Positions 1 through 5,075 of a stretch of 5,080 bases of DNA are shown one piece after another. Each line of letters opens with the position of its first letter. The stretch's first letter is position 1. A program made the translations under genes and the position numbers. Location: the NCBI GenBank assembly GCA_021786265.1, contig JAJYNP010000286.1, positions 1 through 5,080 of the forward strand, given 5' to 3'. The notes under the pieces are model-generated. The model had not been told where the DNA came from, did no database searches, and worked only from the letters and a program-made list of their open reading frames with translations. This DNA comes from Chloroflexota bacterium (GTDB lineage Bacteria > Chloroflexota > Limnocylindria > Limnocylindrales > CSP1-4).

Positions 1-22
1 GCGCATCGGTGTCGGCCGCCGA

Positions 23-538
23 TCAGTCGTGACCGAGGAACAGGTAGGAGCGCCAGCCCTGGTTGCGGGGATCCGCGAGGTACGGGGTGAACAGCGAGTA
101 CACGTCGCTCCGCGGCTCGACGGGCACGCGCAGCAACCGCATGTGGGCCTCGTCGGGCAGGCGGCCGCCCTTGTGGTGATTGCAGCTCCGGCACGCCGTC
201 ACCAGGTTCTCCCAGGTGTGCTGGCCGCCGCGATGCCGCGGGGTCACGTGGTCGACGGTCAGGTCGCTCCCGTGGTGCCCGCAGTACTGGCAGGTGTGGC
301 TGTCGCGGGCGAGGATCTCCCGGCGGGAGAGCTTGACGCGCGGCCGCGGCCGCCGGATGCGGTGCTGCAGCCGGATCACGCTGGGAGCCCGGAACGTGGC
401 GCGCGGCGTGCGGATCTCGACGTGGTCGTACTCCAGGACCTCGGCCTTCTCGCCGAAGAGCAGCCGGAACGCGCGCCGCACGTCGCACACGTTGAGCGGC
501 TCGTAGTCCGCGTTCAGGACCAGGACTTCGCTATCCAT
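23..538 (-). CDS. HNH endonuclease family protein
   Basis: A 171-residue protein with one HNH nuclease domain, which cuts DNA by a metal-dependent beta-beta-alpha fold; its biological substrate is unknown. Seen: the N-terminus LVLNADYEPLNVC (residues 7-18), typical of a widespread small bacterial HNH family; a zinc knuckle from C83-x2-C86 and C116-x2-C119; the core D96-H97 followed by N111 and the C-terminal CRSCNHHKGGR block (116-126). The metal and catalytic set is probably H97, N111 and N120/H121, the common HNH/HNN form. A basic segment (residues 60-73) probably contacts DNA. Length is normal and the domain looks intact. ATG at 538 is the only reasonable start, because an in-frame TGA lies six codons upstream (554-556) with no ATG, GTG or TTG between. 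No good Shine-Dalgarno is visible. It follows the crotonase on the same strand after 132 bases, so it may have its own promoter. Family assignment is firm; the role is not known. Confidence 0.93.
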   Translation of the reverse strand: MDSEVLVLNADYEPLNVCDVRRAFRLLFGEKAEVLEYDHVEIRTPRATFRAPSVIRLQHRIRRPRPRVKLSRREILARDSHTCQYCGHHGSDLTVDHVTPRHRGGQHTWENLVTACRSCNHHKGGRLPDEAHMRLLRVPVEPRSDVYSLFTPYLADPRNQGWRSYLFLGHD

Positions 539-567
539 CGAGAGCTCACGCCATCACCTGGCACCGC

Positions 568-576
568 ATCGTAGCA
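568..576 (-). promoter_or_regulatory. candidate extended -10 promoter of the HNH gene
   Basis: On the minus strand this reads TGCTACGAT: an extended-10 TG, one base, then TACGAT (four of six matches to TATAAT). It sits 29 bases before the HNH start codon, giving a short leader. No convincing -35 box is seen at 16-18 bases. Weak, sequence-only call; the gene could also be read through from the operon upstream. Confidence 0.3.
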
Positions 577-591
577 GAGGTTCGGTGACGT

Positions 592-669
592 GCCGGGAGC
601 GCAACAGGCCGCCGGCCCCGCGAGGACCCGTCGCGGAACCGCCGCCCGCAGCCCGAGCGTCCTCCCGGC
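592..669. repeat. nested inverted repeats between crotonase and HNH genes
   Basis: Outer arms of eight bases (592-599 and 662-669, GCCGGGAG against CTCCCGGC) enclose an inner hairpin with six-base arms at 618-623 and 631-636 and a seven-base loop. The structure begins just downstream of the crotonase stop codon, so it could slow or end transcription leftward from that operon. There is no T-run, so it is not a classic intrinsic terminator. It could also be a chance product of the GC-rich sequence. Confidence 0.3.
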
Positions 670-670
670 C

Positions 671-1483
671 TCAGCCGTCGTCCCGTTCCGGAGCCCAGGC
701 GGGGCGGCGCTTCTCGAGGAACGCGCGCAGCCCCTCCTGGCCCTCCTCGCTCACCCGCTGTCCCGCGATGCGTCGCGCTGTGTGCCAGCGCGTCGATTCG
801 TGCGGCAGCCCGCGGATCTCCCTGACGATGGCCTTCGCGGCGCGCGCCGCCGTGGGTCCGGCCCTGAGGATGTCGTCGACGGCCGACTCGACCGCCCGGT
901 CCAGCGCGGCCTCGCCCTCCACGACCTCGTGGACCAGCCCGATCCGCAGCGCCCGGGTGGCGTCGAACCGGCGACCGCCCGGGAACAGCGCCCGCGCGTG
1001 TGTCTCGCCGATCTTCGCGACCACGAACGGGGCGATTACGGCCGGCAGGATTCCGAGCTTCGTCTCGGTGAACCCGAACCTGGCGCCGGCCTCGGCAATG
1101 ACCAGGTCACTGACGGCGCACAGGCCCATGCCCCCACCCAGGGCCACGCCCTGGACGCGTGCGATCACGGGCGCGGGGCATCGGTCGATCGCGTCGAGCA
1201 TCGCCGAGAGGGCCATCGCGTCGGCCTCGTTCTGCTCGCGGGTGAGTCCGGCAGAGGCGCGCATCCAGGCGACGTCCGCGCCGGCACAGAACGAGGCTCC
1301 TTCGCCGCGCAGGACCACGGCACGCAGCGCAGAGGGGCTCTCGTTCGAGAGGCGCGCGAAGGTCTGGCGCACGGCGTCGATCATGCCCGCGTCGAACGCG
1401 TTGTGGACGTCAGGGCGATCGAGCACCACGTGGGCGACGACACCGCCCGCACCGGCCCGCTCCATCCGAACCGGTTCGGTCAT
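671..1483 (-). CDS. enoyl-CoA hydratase/isomerase, methylglutaconyl-CoA hydratase-like
   Basis: A 270-residue crotonase-fold enzyme that probably hydrates an enoyl-CoA thioester in the cytoplasm. Seen: LDRPDVHNAFDAGMI (21-35), oxyanion-loop segment SFCAGADVAWM (64-74), CPAPVIARVQGVALGGGMGL (102-121), FTETKLGILPAVIAPFVV (138-155), GLVHEVV (182-188) and a C-terminal EEGQEGLRAFLEKRRPAW (246-263). The FCAGAD.xWM, PAVI.P and EGL.AFLEKR blocks are characteristic of LiuC-type methylglutaconyl-CoA hydratases of leucine degradation, the closest family I recognise, but other short-chain enoyl-CoA substrates are possible. The second catalytic Glu is present (E140); the residue corresponding to the first Glu of classical crotonase is G120. 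ATG 1483 is chosen because it overlaps the stop of the upstream gene as ATGA and the protein then begins in the usual place; extension to 1615 would add a basic non-family leader inside the upstream gene. No other leucine-pathway gene is in the window. Confidence 0.92.
   Translation of the reverse strand: MTEPVRMERAGAGGVVAHVVLDRPDVHNAFDAGMIDAVRQTFARLSNESPSALRAVVLRGEGASFCAGADVAWMRASAGLTREQNEADAMALSAMLDAIDRCPAPVIARVQGVALGGGMGLCAVSDLVIAEAGARFGFTETKLGILPAVIAPFVVAKIGETHARALFPGGRRFDATRALRIGLVHEVVEGEAALDRAVESAVDDILRAGPTAARAAKAIVREIRGLPHESTRWHTARRIAGQRVSEEGQEGLRAFLEKRRPAWAPERDDG
1466..1479. repeat. perfect 14-base palindrome at the crotonase start
   Basis: CCGAACCGGTTCGG reads the same on both strands and lies two bases inside the crotonase gene after its ATG, just past the ATGA overlap. 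It encodes residues 2-6. In RNA it could form a five-base stem with a four-base loop beside the start codon. It could be an operator, a translation-coupling hairpin or coincidence. Confidence 0.4.
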
Positions 1484-2838
1484 ACGGGCACCCCGATGCC
1501 TGCCCCGCCCGGGCCGCCCGCGATTCCGCCCCATCGGTAGGAATGCCGGGTCCAGATACGGCTCAGCCCCATGCGGATCATGTTGCGCTCTGACACCCCA
1601 TCCCGACGGGCCCACCCCGCGACCACGTCACAGCCGAGCGCGGCCGCCGTCCTGGCACGAACCGCGATCAGCGCGGCGTGCACACCCCGGTTCCGGAACG
1701 CCGGCAGGACGCATCCCGGCCCGAGCCCGCCCACCCCGCGATGCACGAACAGCCCGGCGGCACCTGCCGGTTCGCCGTCGATCTCGGCGATGATGAGGTG
1801 CACCCGGCGATCGAGGGCGATCGCCGGCGCCGATGCGAGCCAGGCGTCGGCCAGCGCTCCCTCGAACCCGAAGCCTGCCACCACGAGGCGCTCCCACGTG
1901 AGCGCCTGGCCGGGCTCGACGTGCCGGATGACGAGCCCCTCGACCATCGGGGCCTCGCCGACGCCGTCCGCAGCGCCCGCGAGGACCGAGCCCGTTCCCT
2001 GCGCGACCGCGTCGGGCCACGGCGGATCCGCCGCGATCACCCAGCCGCCCACGCCGTGGCGGTCGAAGAACGACAGGACATCCGGGAGCAGATGCGGGAC
2101 CTGGCGCAGTCCGAGGGCCAGGTTGAAGTTCTCGTCGGGAACCGACGGCGTGGCGGCGATCGCGAGCTCCCCGTCGTCACGGAAGTGCACGTCGACACCG
2201 CCCGCGACGGCCGCGCGCCACGACACCACCATGTACGCGCGCTCGTTCGCGTCCAGGCGATCGAGCAGCACGTGCGTGCTCGCGTCCGAGCCGGGGAGCG
2301 GCGGGAACACCCGCACCGGGTCGCCTGTCCGGACCACGCCCTCGACCAGGACCCGGGCATAAAGGCGGCTGTCGAGCGGGTGCGTCCGGATCGAGATCCG
2401 GGAGATGCGGTCTTCGAGGAAGCTCTCGCGGATCGTCTCGCAGGGGCACGCCGGCGTGGTGACCTCCAGGACCAGCTCGTGCCCGATCGCGAGCCGGTCG
2501 CCCGTCGCGAGCGTGGAAAGCTCGAGGCCCTCCAGCGTCAGGTTCTCGCCGACCGACCCCGGGAAGATGGGGTGGCCGTCGGCGCGTACACGGCCGATCG
2601 CCTCCATCGAGTAGAGGCAGACGGCGCGGAACGGGCCGCCGTGGACGGTGCGATCCGCGTGTGCGTCACCGTCCAGCCCGAACCGGCCGACGTGGGCCGC
2701 GCCGACCGGGCGCTTCGGCACGCCGCCCGGGGAGGTGTTGATGCGGGCGACGCGGGCCCGCCCGAGCAGGACCTGCGGGGCGGTCGCTCGTGCCGTACCA
2801 GGCAGGACGCGATCCGACTCGTCTTCGGGATCCAGCAT
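1480..2838 (-). CDS. MOSC domain - GNAT acetyltransferase fusion protein
   Basis: A 452-residue two-part protein. Residues about 25-180 are a MOSC domain: INTSPGGVPKRPV (33-45), GLDGDAHADRTVHGG (54-68), FPGSVGENLTLEGL (92-105), the cysteine-bearing TTPACPCETI (127-136, C131 and C133) and the closing VLVEGVVRTGDPVRV (163-177). MOSC domains bind molybdenum-cofactor-related sulfur chemistry; YiiM-type relatives help reduce N-hydroxylated compounds. Residues about 300-437 form a GNAT N-acetyltransferase with an acetyl-CoA loop LPAFRNRGVHAALI (378-391) and a motif-B-like RNMIRMGLSRIW (418-429). Residues about 184-290 look like a degenerate second GNAT lobe. A Gly-rich tail ends the protein. There is no signal peptide or membrane segment, so it is cytoplasmic. 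ATG 2838 gives a normal MOSC N-terminus; no Shine-Dalgarno precedes it, but a promoter box is spaced for a leaderless message. The stop overlaps the crotonase ATG by four bases. Domain calls are firm; substrate is unknown. A start inside residues 20-30 is less likely. Confidence 0.88.
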   Translation of the reverse strand: MLDPEDESDRVLPGTARATAPQVLLGRARVARINTSPGGVPKRPVGAAHVGRFGLDGDAHADRTVHGGPFRAVCLYSMEAIGRVRADGHPIFPGSVGENLTLEGLELSTLATGDRLAIGHELVLEVTTPACPCETIRESFLEDRISRISIRTHPLDSRLYARVLVEGVVRTGDPVRVFPPLPGSDASTHVLLDRLDANERAYMVVSWRAAVAGGVDVHFRDDGELAIAATPSVPDENFNLALGLRQVPHLLPDVLSFFDRHGVGGWVIAADPPWPDAVAQGTGSVLAGAADGVGEAPMVEGLVIRHVEPGQALTWERLVVAGFGFEGALADAWLASAPAIALDRRVHLIIAEIDGEPAGAAGLFVHRGVGGLGPGCVLPAFRNRGVHAALIAVRARTAAALGCDVVAGWARRDGVSERNMIRMGLSRIWTRHSYRWGGIAGGPGGAGIGVPV

Positions 2839-2845
2839 GGCCGCG

Positions 2846-2872
2846 ATGATAGGGGTGTTCGCGGCCTGTCGA
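2846..2872 (-). promoter_or_regulatory. candidate leaderless promoter of the MOSC-GNAT operon
   Basis: Reading leftward, TCGACA (2867-2872; five of six to TTGACA) is followed after 15 bases by TATCAT (2846-2851; five of six to TATAAT). The -10 box ends seven bases before the ATG at 2838, so transcription would begin at or next to the A of the start codon. This agrees with the absence of a Shine-Dalgarno before 2838. The spacer is shorter than the usual 17, which is the main doubt. Confidence 0.5.
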
Positions 2873-2931
2873 CGGTGCGCGATGGTGCCGACGTCCGAGC
2901 ACGCCGCCAGTCCGATCCTCTCGGGCTTGCG

Positions 2932-2940
2932 TGTTATTCT
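2932..2940 (+). promoter_or_regulatory. candidate extended -10 promoter of the regulator gene
   Basis: TGTTATTCT: an extended-10 TG, one base, then TATTCT (four of six to TATAAT), inside the most AT-rich stretch of the gap. It would start transcription near 2947, giving a leader of about 40 bases that includes the strong Shine-Dalgarno at 2970-2976. No -35 box is recognisable. Confidence 0.33.
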
Positions 2941-2969
2941 CAGGTAGCACGTTACGCACCGTGGGGCAG

Positions 2970-2976
2970 GGGGAGG
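2970..2976 (+). promoter_or_regulatory. strong ribosome binding site for GTG 2986
   Basis: GGGGAGG, near-perfect complementarity to the 16S rRNA end, with nine bases before the GTG at 2986. It is the best Shine-Dalgarno in the window and the main reason for starting the regulator at 2986 rather than at ATG 3328, which is preceded only by GGGGG (3316-3320). Confidence 0.65.
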
Positions 2977-2985
2977 ATCACGGGA

Positions 2986-4053
2986 GTGACAGAGACACAG
3001 GCTATCGATAAGGCGCATGTATGGGACGTGTGGGCCGGCGCCGCCCCTGCGCCACGGATCCCCCGACGGGCGTCCGTTACCCGCAGGACCGGCGGGCCGG
3101 AGCGGTGGAGAGACGGTCGTGTGGCCGCGTTGCCGGCGAAAGCGGCGGACGCGAACGCCACGTCCGCGACGGGTCCGTCCGCGGACGCAACGACCGCGAC
3201 GGCCGCGTCGGCGAGGGCCGCGGAAGCCACGCCGGCGACGGCCCCGGAAGCGCCCGCCCGCTCCAGGACCGAGCCGGCGCCACCCCTTGGCGTGGTCCGC
3301 CGAGCACGCAGCACCGGGGGTCGTGCGATGCCCGTAACCGCGAGTGGCGCGCCCCAGGTGGCGGCGGAATCGATCCGGCGCGACCTCGCGATCGCCTGGG
3401 GTGAGGTCGGCTCGGCCTGGGGAGTCACGCCCGCGACCGCGCGCGTCCACGGCTACCTGCTGACCCACCGGCGGGCCCTCACCGAACGCGAGATCAGGCT
3501 CGCGCTCGGGCTCAGCCATCGAGCGACCAGCCTGGCGCTCGCGGAGTCCGTCGCATGGGGGCTTGTCGAGCGCGTGCCGGGGCCCCGCCGCGTCGGGAGT
3601 CGGGGCCCTGCGGGGGCGGCCTGGGTGTCGATCGACGATCACTGGCGCTGGTTCGGACGGGTGGTGGAGCAGCGACGCCTCCGCGAGGGCGACCCGGCCG
3701 CGGCAGCGCTTGAGCGGACGTTGTCCGCGGCCCGCGCCGCCGCCGACGGGCGGCCGGACGATCCCGAGCTGGGTGACCTGCGGGACTGGCTCTCGGACTT
3801 CCTCGCGTTCGTGCGGCTCCTCGATCGCGTGGCCGCGCTGCTGGCCCGGGTGCCCCCGCGCGACCTGGAGCGCGCGACGCGGCTTGCCGGGCGAGTGCCG
3901 GGTGAGACGGCGCTGCGGGTGCTCGACCTGCTCGGCGCGATGGACGATCAGGACGTGCTGCCGCTGGTCGATGGGCTGGGCCGGCTGTCTCCCGCCAACG
4001 CGACGCGCGCCGCCCGGCTGTGCTCGGACGTGCTCCGGCGCCTGCCAGGGTGA
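2986..4053 (+). CDS. GbsR/MarR-like winged-helix transcriptional regulator with low-complexity N-terminus
   Basis: A 355-residue protein from GTG 2986, or 241 residues from ATG 3328. Residues below are counted from the ATG form. The segment LAIAWGEVGSAWGVTPATAR (20-39) and the following HGYLL, LTEREIRLALGLSH (51-64) and SLALAESVAWGLVERV (68-83) form the winged-helix DNA-binding domain of the GbsR family (COG1510 type), with the wing around RRVGSRGPAGAAWVSIDDHW (87-106). The known members are dimeric repressors, for example of glycine betaine genes; I see no osmolyte gene here. After it come helices (about 125-240) rich in Leu, Ala, Arg, Asp, longer than the roughly 180-residue family norm; their role is unknown, perhaps dimerisation or effector sensing. 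The GTG form adds 114 residues rich in Ala, Thr, Pro and Arg, probably disordered. Choice of start: the GTG has the much better ribosome binding site, but its first 40 codons have less GC at position 3 than the core. It stands divergent to the MOSC-GNAT operon and may regulate it and itself. Confidence 0.8.
   Translation: MTETQAIDKAHVWDVWAGAAPAPRIPRRASVTRRTGGPERWRDGRVAALPAKAADANATSATGPSADATTATAASARAAEATPATAPEAPARSRTEPAPPLGVVRRARSTGGRAMPVTASGAPQVAAESIRRDLAIAWGEVGSAWGVTPATARVHGYLLTHRRALTEREIRLALGLSHRATSLALAESVAWGLVERVPGPRRVGSRGPAGAAWVSIDDHWRWFGRVVEQRRLREGDPAAAALERTLSAARAAADGRPDDPELGDLRDWLSDFLAFVRLLDRVAALLARVPPRDLERATRLAGRVPGETALRVLDLLGAMDDQDVLPLVDGLGRLSPANATRAARLCSDVLRRLPG
3133..3270 (+). repeat. 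degenerate low-complexity Ala/Thr-coding tract
   Basis: An irregular run of short GCGACG/GCGGAC-like units inside the N-terminal part of the regulator frame. It encodes an Ala/Thr-dominated tract with Asp, Asn, Ser, Glu and Pro interspersed (for example ADANATSATGPSADATTATA). No single period is kept, so it is low complexity rather than a clean tandem array. It would be a flexible linker if translated. Confidence 0.55.
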
Positions 4054-4197
4054 GACGGGTCCGGGACGGTTCGTGCGTCGCGGTGCGGCCGGCCGTCGAT
4101 TCCGCCGCGGTGCCTGTGCAACCGGCCGTCGATCCCGCTGCCGGCGCCCGTTCGCCCGGCCGCGAGTCAGGCCAGCGGCGTCTCGGCCGGTCGCGAA
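4054..4197. other. gap between convergent genes, repeat-filled
   Basis: This 144-base gap separates the stop of the regulator (plus strand) from the stop of the glycosylase (minus strand). I see no credible gene and no hairpin followed by a T-run, so neither gene has a recognisable intrinsic terminator. Most of the gap is taken up by two pairs of imperfect direct repeats, listed separately. Confidence 0.6.
4089..4141. repeat. imperfect direct repeat, period 33
   Basis: CCGGCCGTCGATTCCGCCGC at 4089-4108 recurs at 4122-4141 with two changes (18 of 20 match). The period is 33 bases, a multiple of three, and one plus-strand frame reads as a repeated PAVDxAA peptide, but that frame has no supported start or family. 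Most simply a local tandem duplication in non-coding DNA. Confidence 0.6.
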
Positions 4198-4204
4198 TCA
4201 GGCC
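4157..4204. repeat. imperfect direct repeat, period 31, including the glycosylase stop
   Basis: The 17 bases at 4157-4173 recur at 4188-4204 with two changes. On the minus strand the inner copy holds the last codon and TGA stop of the glycosylase, and the outer copy repeats the same GGCCTGA just downstream. The gene end therefore looks partly duplicated. Confidence 0.6.
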
Positions 4205-5043
4205 GGCCCTTCGGCCAGTGCCCGCGCCCGTGCGAGCACGTCGTCGACCATCGCGGTCGTCAGCCTGCCCGTGAACGTGTTTTGCTGGCTGGGGTGGAAG
4301 CATCCCAGGAGCGTGTACGGCCCGACCCGTGCCTCCGCTGCGTGCCCGAACCTGGGTCGTGGCCGGGCCCGGTGCCCGAGCGACGCCAGGGCCCGCAGGC
4401 CGGCGTCCCAGCCGAAGGCCCCGAGCGCCACGATCACGCGGACCTCGGTGAGCAGGCGCAGCTCGCGGACCAGGTACGGTATGCAGCGGTCGCGCTCGGC
4501 GGGCAACGGCCGGTTGGCCGGCGGTGCGCACCGGACCGCCGCCGCGACGTATGCGCCCTGCACCCTCAGGCCGTCGTCGACCGAGACGGAGGTCGGGTGG
4601 TTCGCAAGGCCAGCGCGGTGCATCGCGGCGTAGAGCACGTCCCCCGACCGGTCGCCGGTGAAGACGCGGCCGGTGCGGTTGCCGCCGTGCGCTGCAGGCG
4701 CCAGGCCCAGGATGAGAATGCGGGCAGCGGGGTCCCCGTATCCGGGCACGGGTCGCGCCCAGTAGGTCCACGACGCGAAGCGCGCGACTCTCTCGCGCCC
4801 GACGCGTTCGCGCCACTCGACGAGGCGGGGGCAGGCGCGGCAGGCGACGATGTCGGCCGCGACGTCCGCCAGGTCCCGGTCGTCGCTCGGTTCGCGGGGG
4901 GCCATGAGCGTGTGCGTACCGGGCGAGTGGGCCGCCTGCGGGGGTGTCACGTGCGTGTGCGTACCGGGCGAGTGGGCCGCCTGGGAGGGCGCCATGTGCG
5001 CCGGAGGAACCGCGACCTGCTCGTCGCCGAGGGCCTCGGGCAC
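4198..5043 (-). CDS. uracil-DNA glycosylase, family 5 (UDGb-like), N-terminally extended
   Basis: A base-excision repair enzyme that removes uracil, and probably other deaminated bases, from DNA. Counted from GTG 5043 (281 residues): C68-x2-C71 (VACRACPRL) and C172/C187 are the four cysteines of the 4Fe-4S cluster; ILGLAPAAHGGNRTGRVFTG (111-130) followed by DRSGD is the family 5 motif, with Ala where other UDG families have the catalytic Asp/Asn; HPSQQNTFTGRLT (250-262) is the second active-site motif with H250. All key positions look intact. Family members usually begin near residue 47 here (ATG 4905, 235 residues, normal length). ATG 4995 is another option. No start has a good Shine-Dalgarno; GTG 5043 has only GAGG six bases upstream. 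Upstream of 5043 the frame has no stop to the window edge, so the true start could lie outside. The extra N-terminus contains a 15-residue tandem repeat. Function is firm, start is not. Confidence 0.92.
   Translation of the reverse strand: MPEALGDEQVAVPPAHMAPSQAAHSPGTHTHVTPPQAAHSPGTHTLMAPREPSDDRDLADVAADIVACRACPRLVEWRERVGRERVARFASWTYWARPVPGYGDPAARILILGLAPAAHGGNRTGRVFTGDRSGDVLYAAMHRAGLANHPTSVSVDDGLRVQGAYVAAAVRCAPPANRPLPAERDRCIPYLVRELRLLTEVRVIVALGAFGWDAGLRALASLGHRARPRPRFGHAAEARVGPYTLLGCFHPSQQNTFTGRLTTAMVDDVLARARALAEGPA
4901..4999. repeat. 45-base tandem repeat, two copies plus a fragment
   Basis: Units start near 4901 and 4946, with a short third fragment from 4991. A 31-base core is identical in both copies (4908-4938 and 4953-4983). 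The period is 15 codons, so in the glycosylase frame it adds two copies of QAAHSPGTHT flanked by variable residues, keeping the frame open. The identity suggests a recent duplication. It lies before the conserved part of the enzyme. Confidence 0.85.
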
Positions 5044-5051
5044 AGCGGGCC

Positions 5052-5075
5052 TCGCGTCGGTCGTCGCGTCGGTCG
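5052..5075. repeat. 12-base perfect tandem duplication near the window edge
   Basis: TCGCGTCGGTCG occurs twice in a row (5052-5063 and 5064-5075). In the glycosylase frame, read leftward from the edge, it would give two TTDA peptides. It may be part of a longer array outside the window or the tail of another low-complexity segment. Confidence 0.7.

Larger units (their letters stand above)
2839..2985. other. divergent intergenic region
   Basis: A 147-base gap between the leftward MOSC-GNAT operon and the rightward regulator gene. Its right part (about 2925-2960) is locally richer in A and T than anything nearby. It carries the candidate leftward promoter (2846-2872), an extended -10 box facing right (2932-2940), an imperfect palindrome GTAGCACGTTAC (2944-2955, eight of twelve positions symmetric) and the ribosome binding site of the regulator. 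The divergent layout is the usual one for a regulator and its target operon. No operator can be proven from one sequence. Confidence 0.6.

Noticed and set aside
29..574. Plus-strand open frame opposite the HNH gene
   Set aside because: No motif; the minus strand encodes an intact HNH protein over the same bases.
1484..1615. Longer crotonase starting at 1615
   Set aside because: The extra 44 residues are basic and not family-like and lie within the 3' end of the fusion gene; the ATGA overlap supports 1483.
585..1793. Long plus-strand open frames opposite the crotonase
   Set aside because: Arg/Ser/Pro-rich translation with no motif; expected shadow of a GC-rich gene on the other strand.
1678..2985. 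Upstream extension of the regulator frame over the MOSC-GNAT gene
   Set aside because: It is antisense to a gene with two recognisable domains, has no family features, and the strong ribosome site at 2970-2976 starts the frame at 2986.
2952..3428. 158-residue minus-strand open frame opposite the regulator leader
   Set aside because: Ala/Val low-complexity reading of the same tract, no supported start or family. Kept in mind only because the plus-strand leader itself is uncertain.
2839..3642. Upstream extension of the MOSC-GNAT frame to 3642
   Set aside because: The added 268 residues are Arg/Gly-rich, antisense to the regulator and precede a normal MOSC N-terminus; a promoter lies at 2846-2872.
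4054..4197. Bidirectional intrinsic terminator between the convergent genes
   Set aside because: The sequence contains direct rather than inverted repeats and no T- or A-run follows any stem.
3512..4816. 434-residue minus-strand open frame
   Set aside because: Arg/Pro/Ala-rich shadow that runs opposite the regulator and through the glycosylase in another frame; no domain seen.
4901..4999. CRISPR array
   Set aside because: The 45-base repeats are directly adjacent with no unique spacers, there are only two copies, and no cas gene is near.
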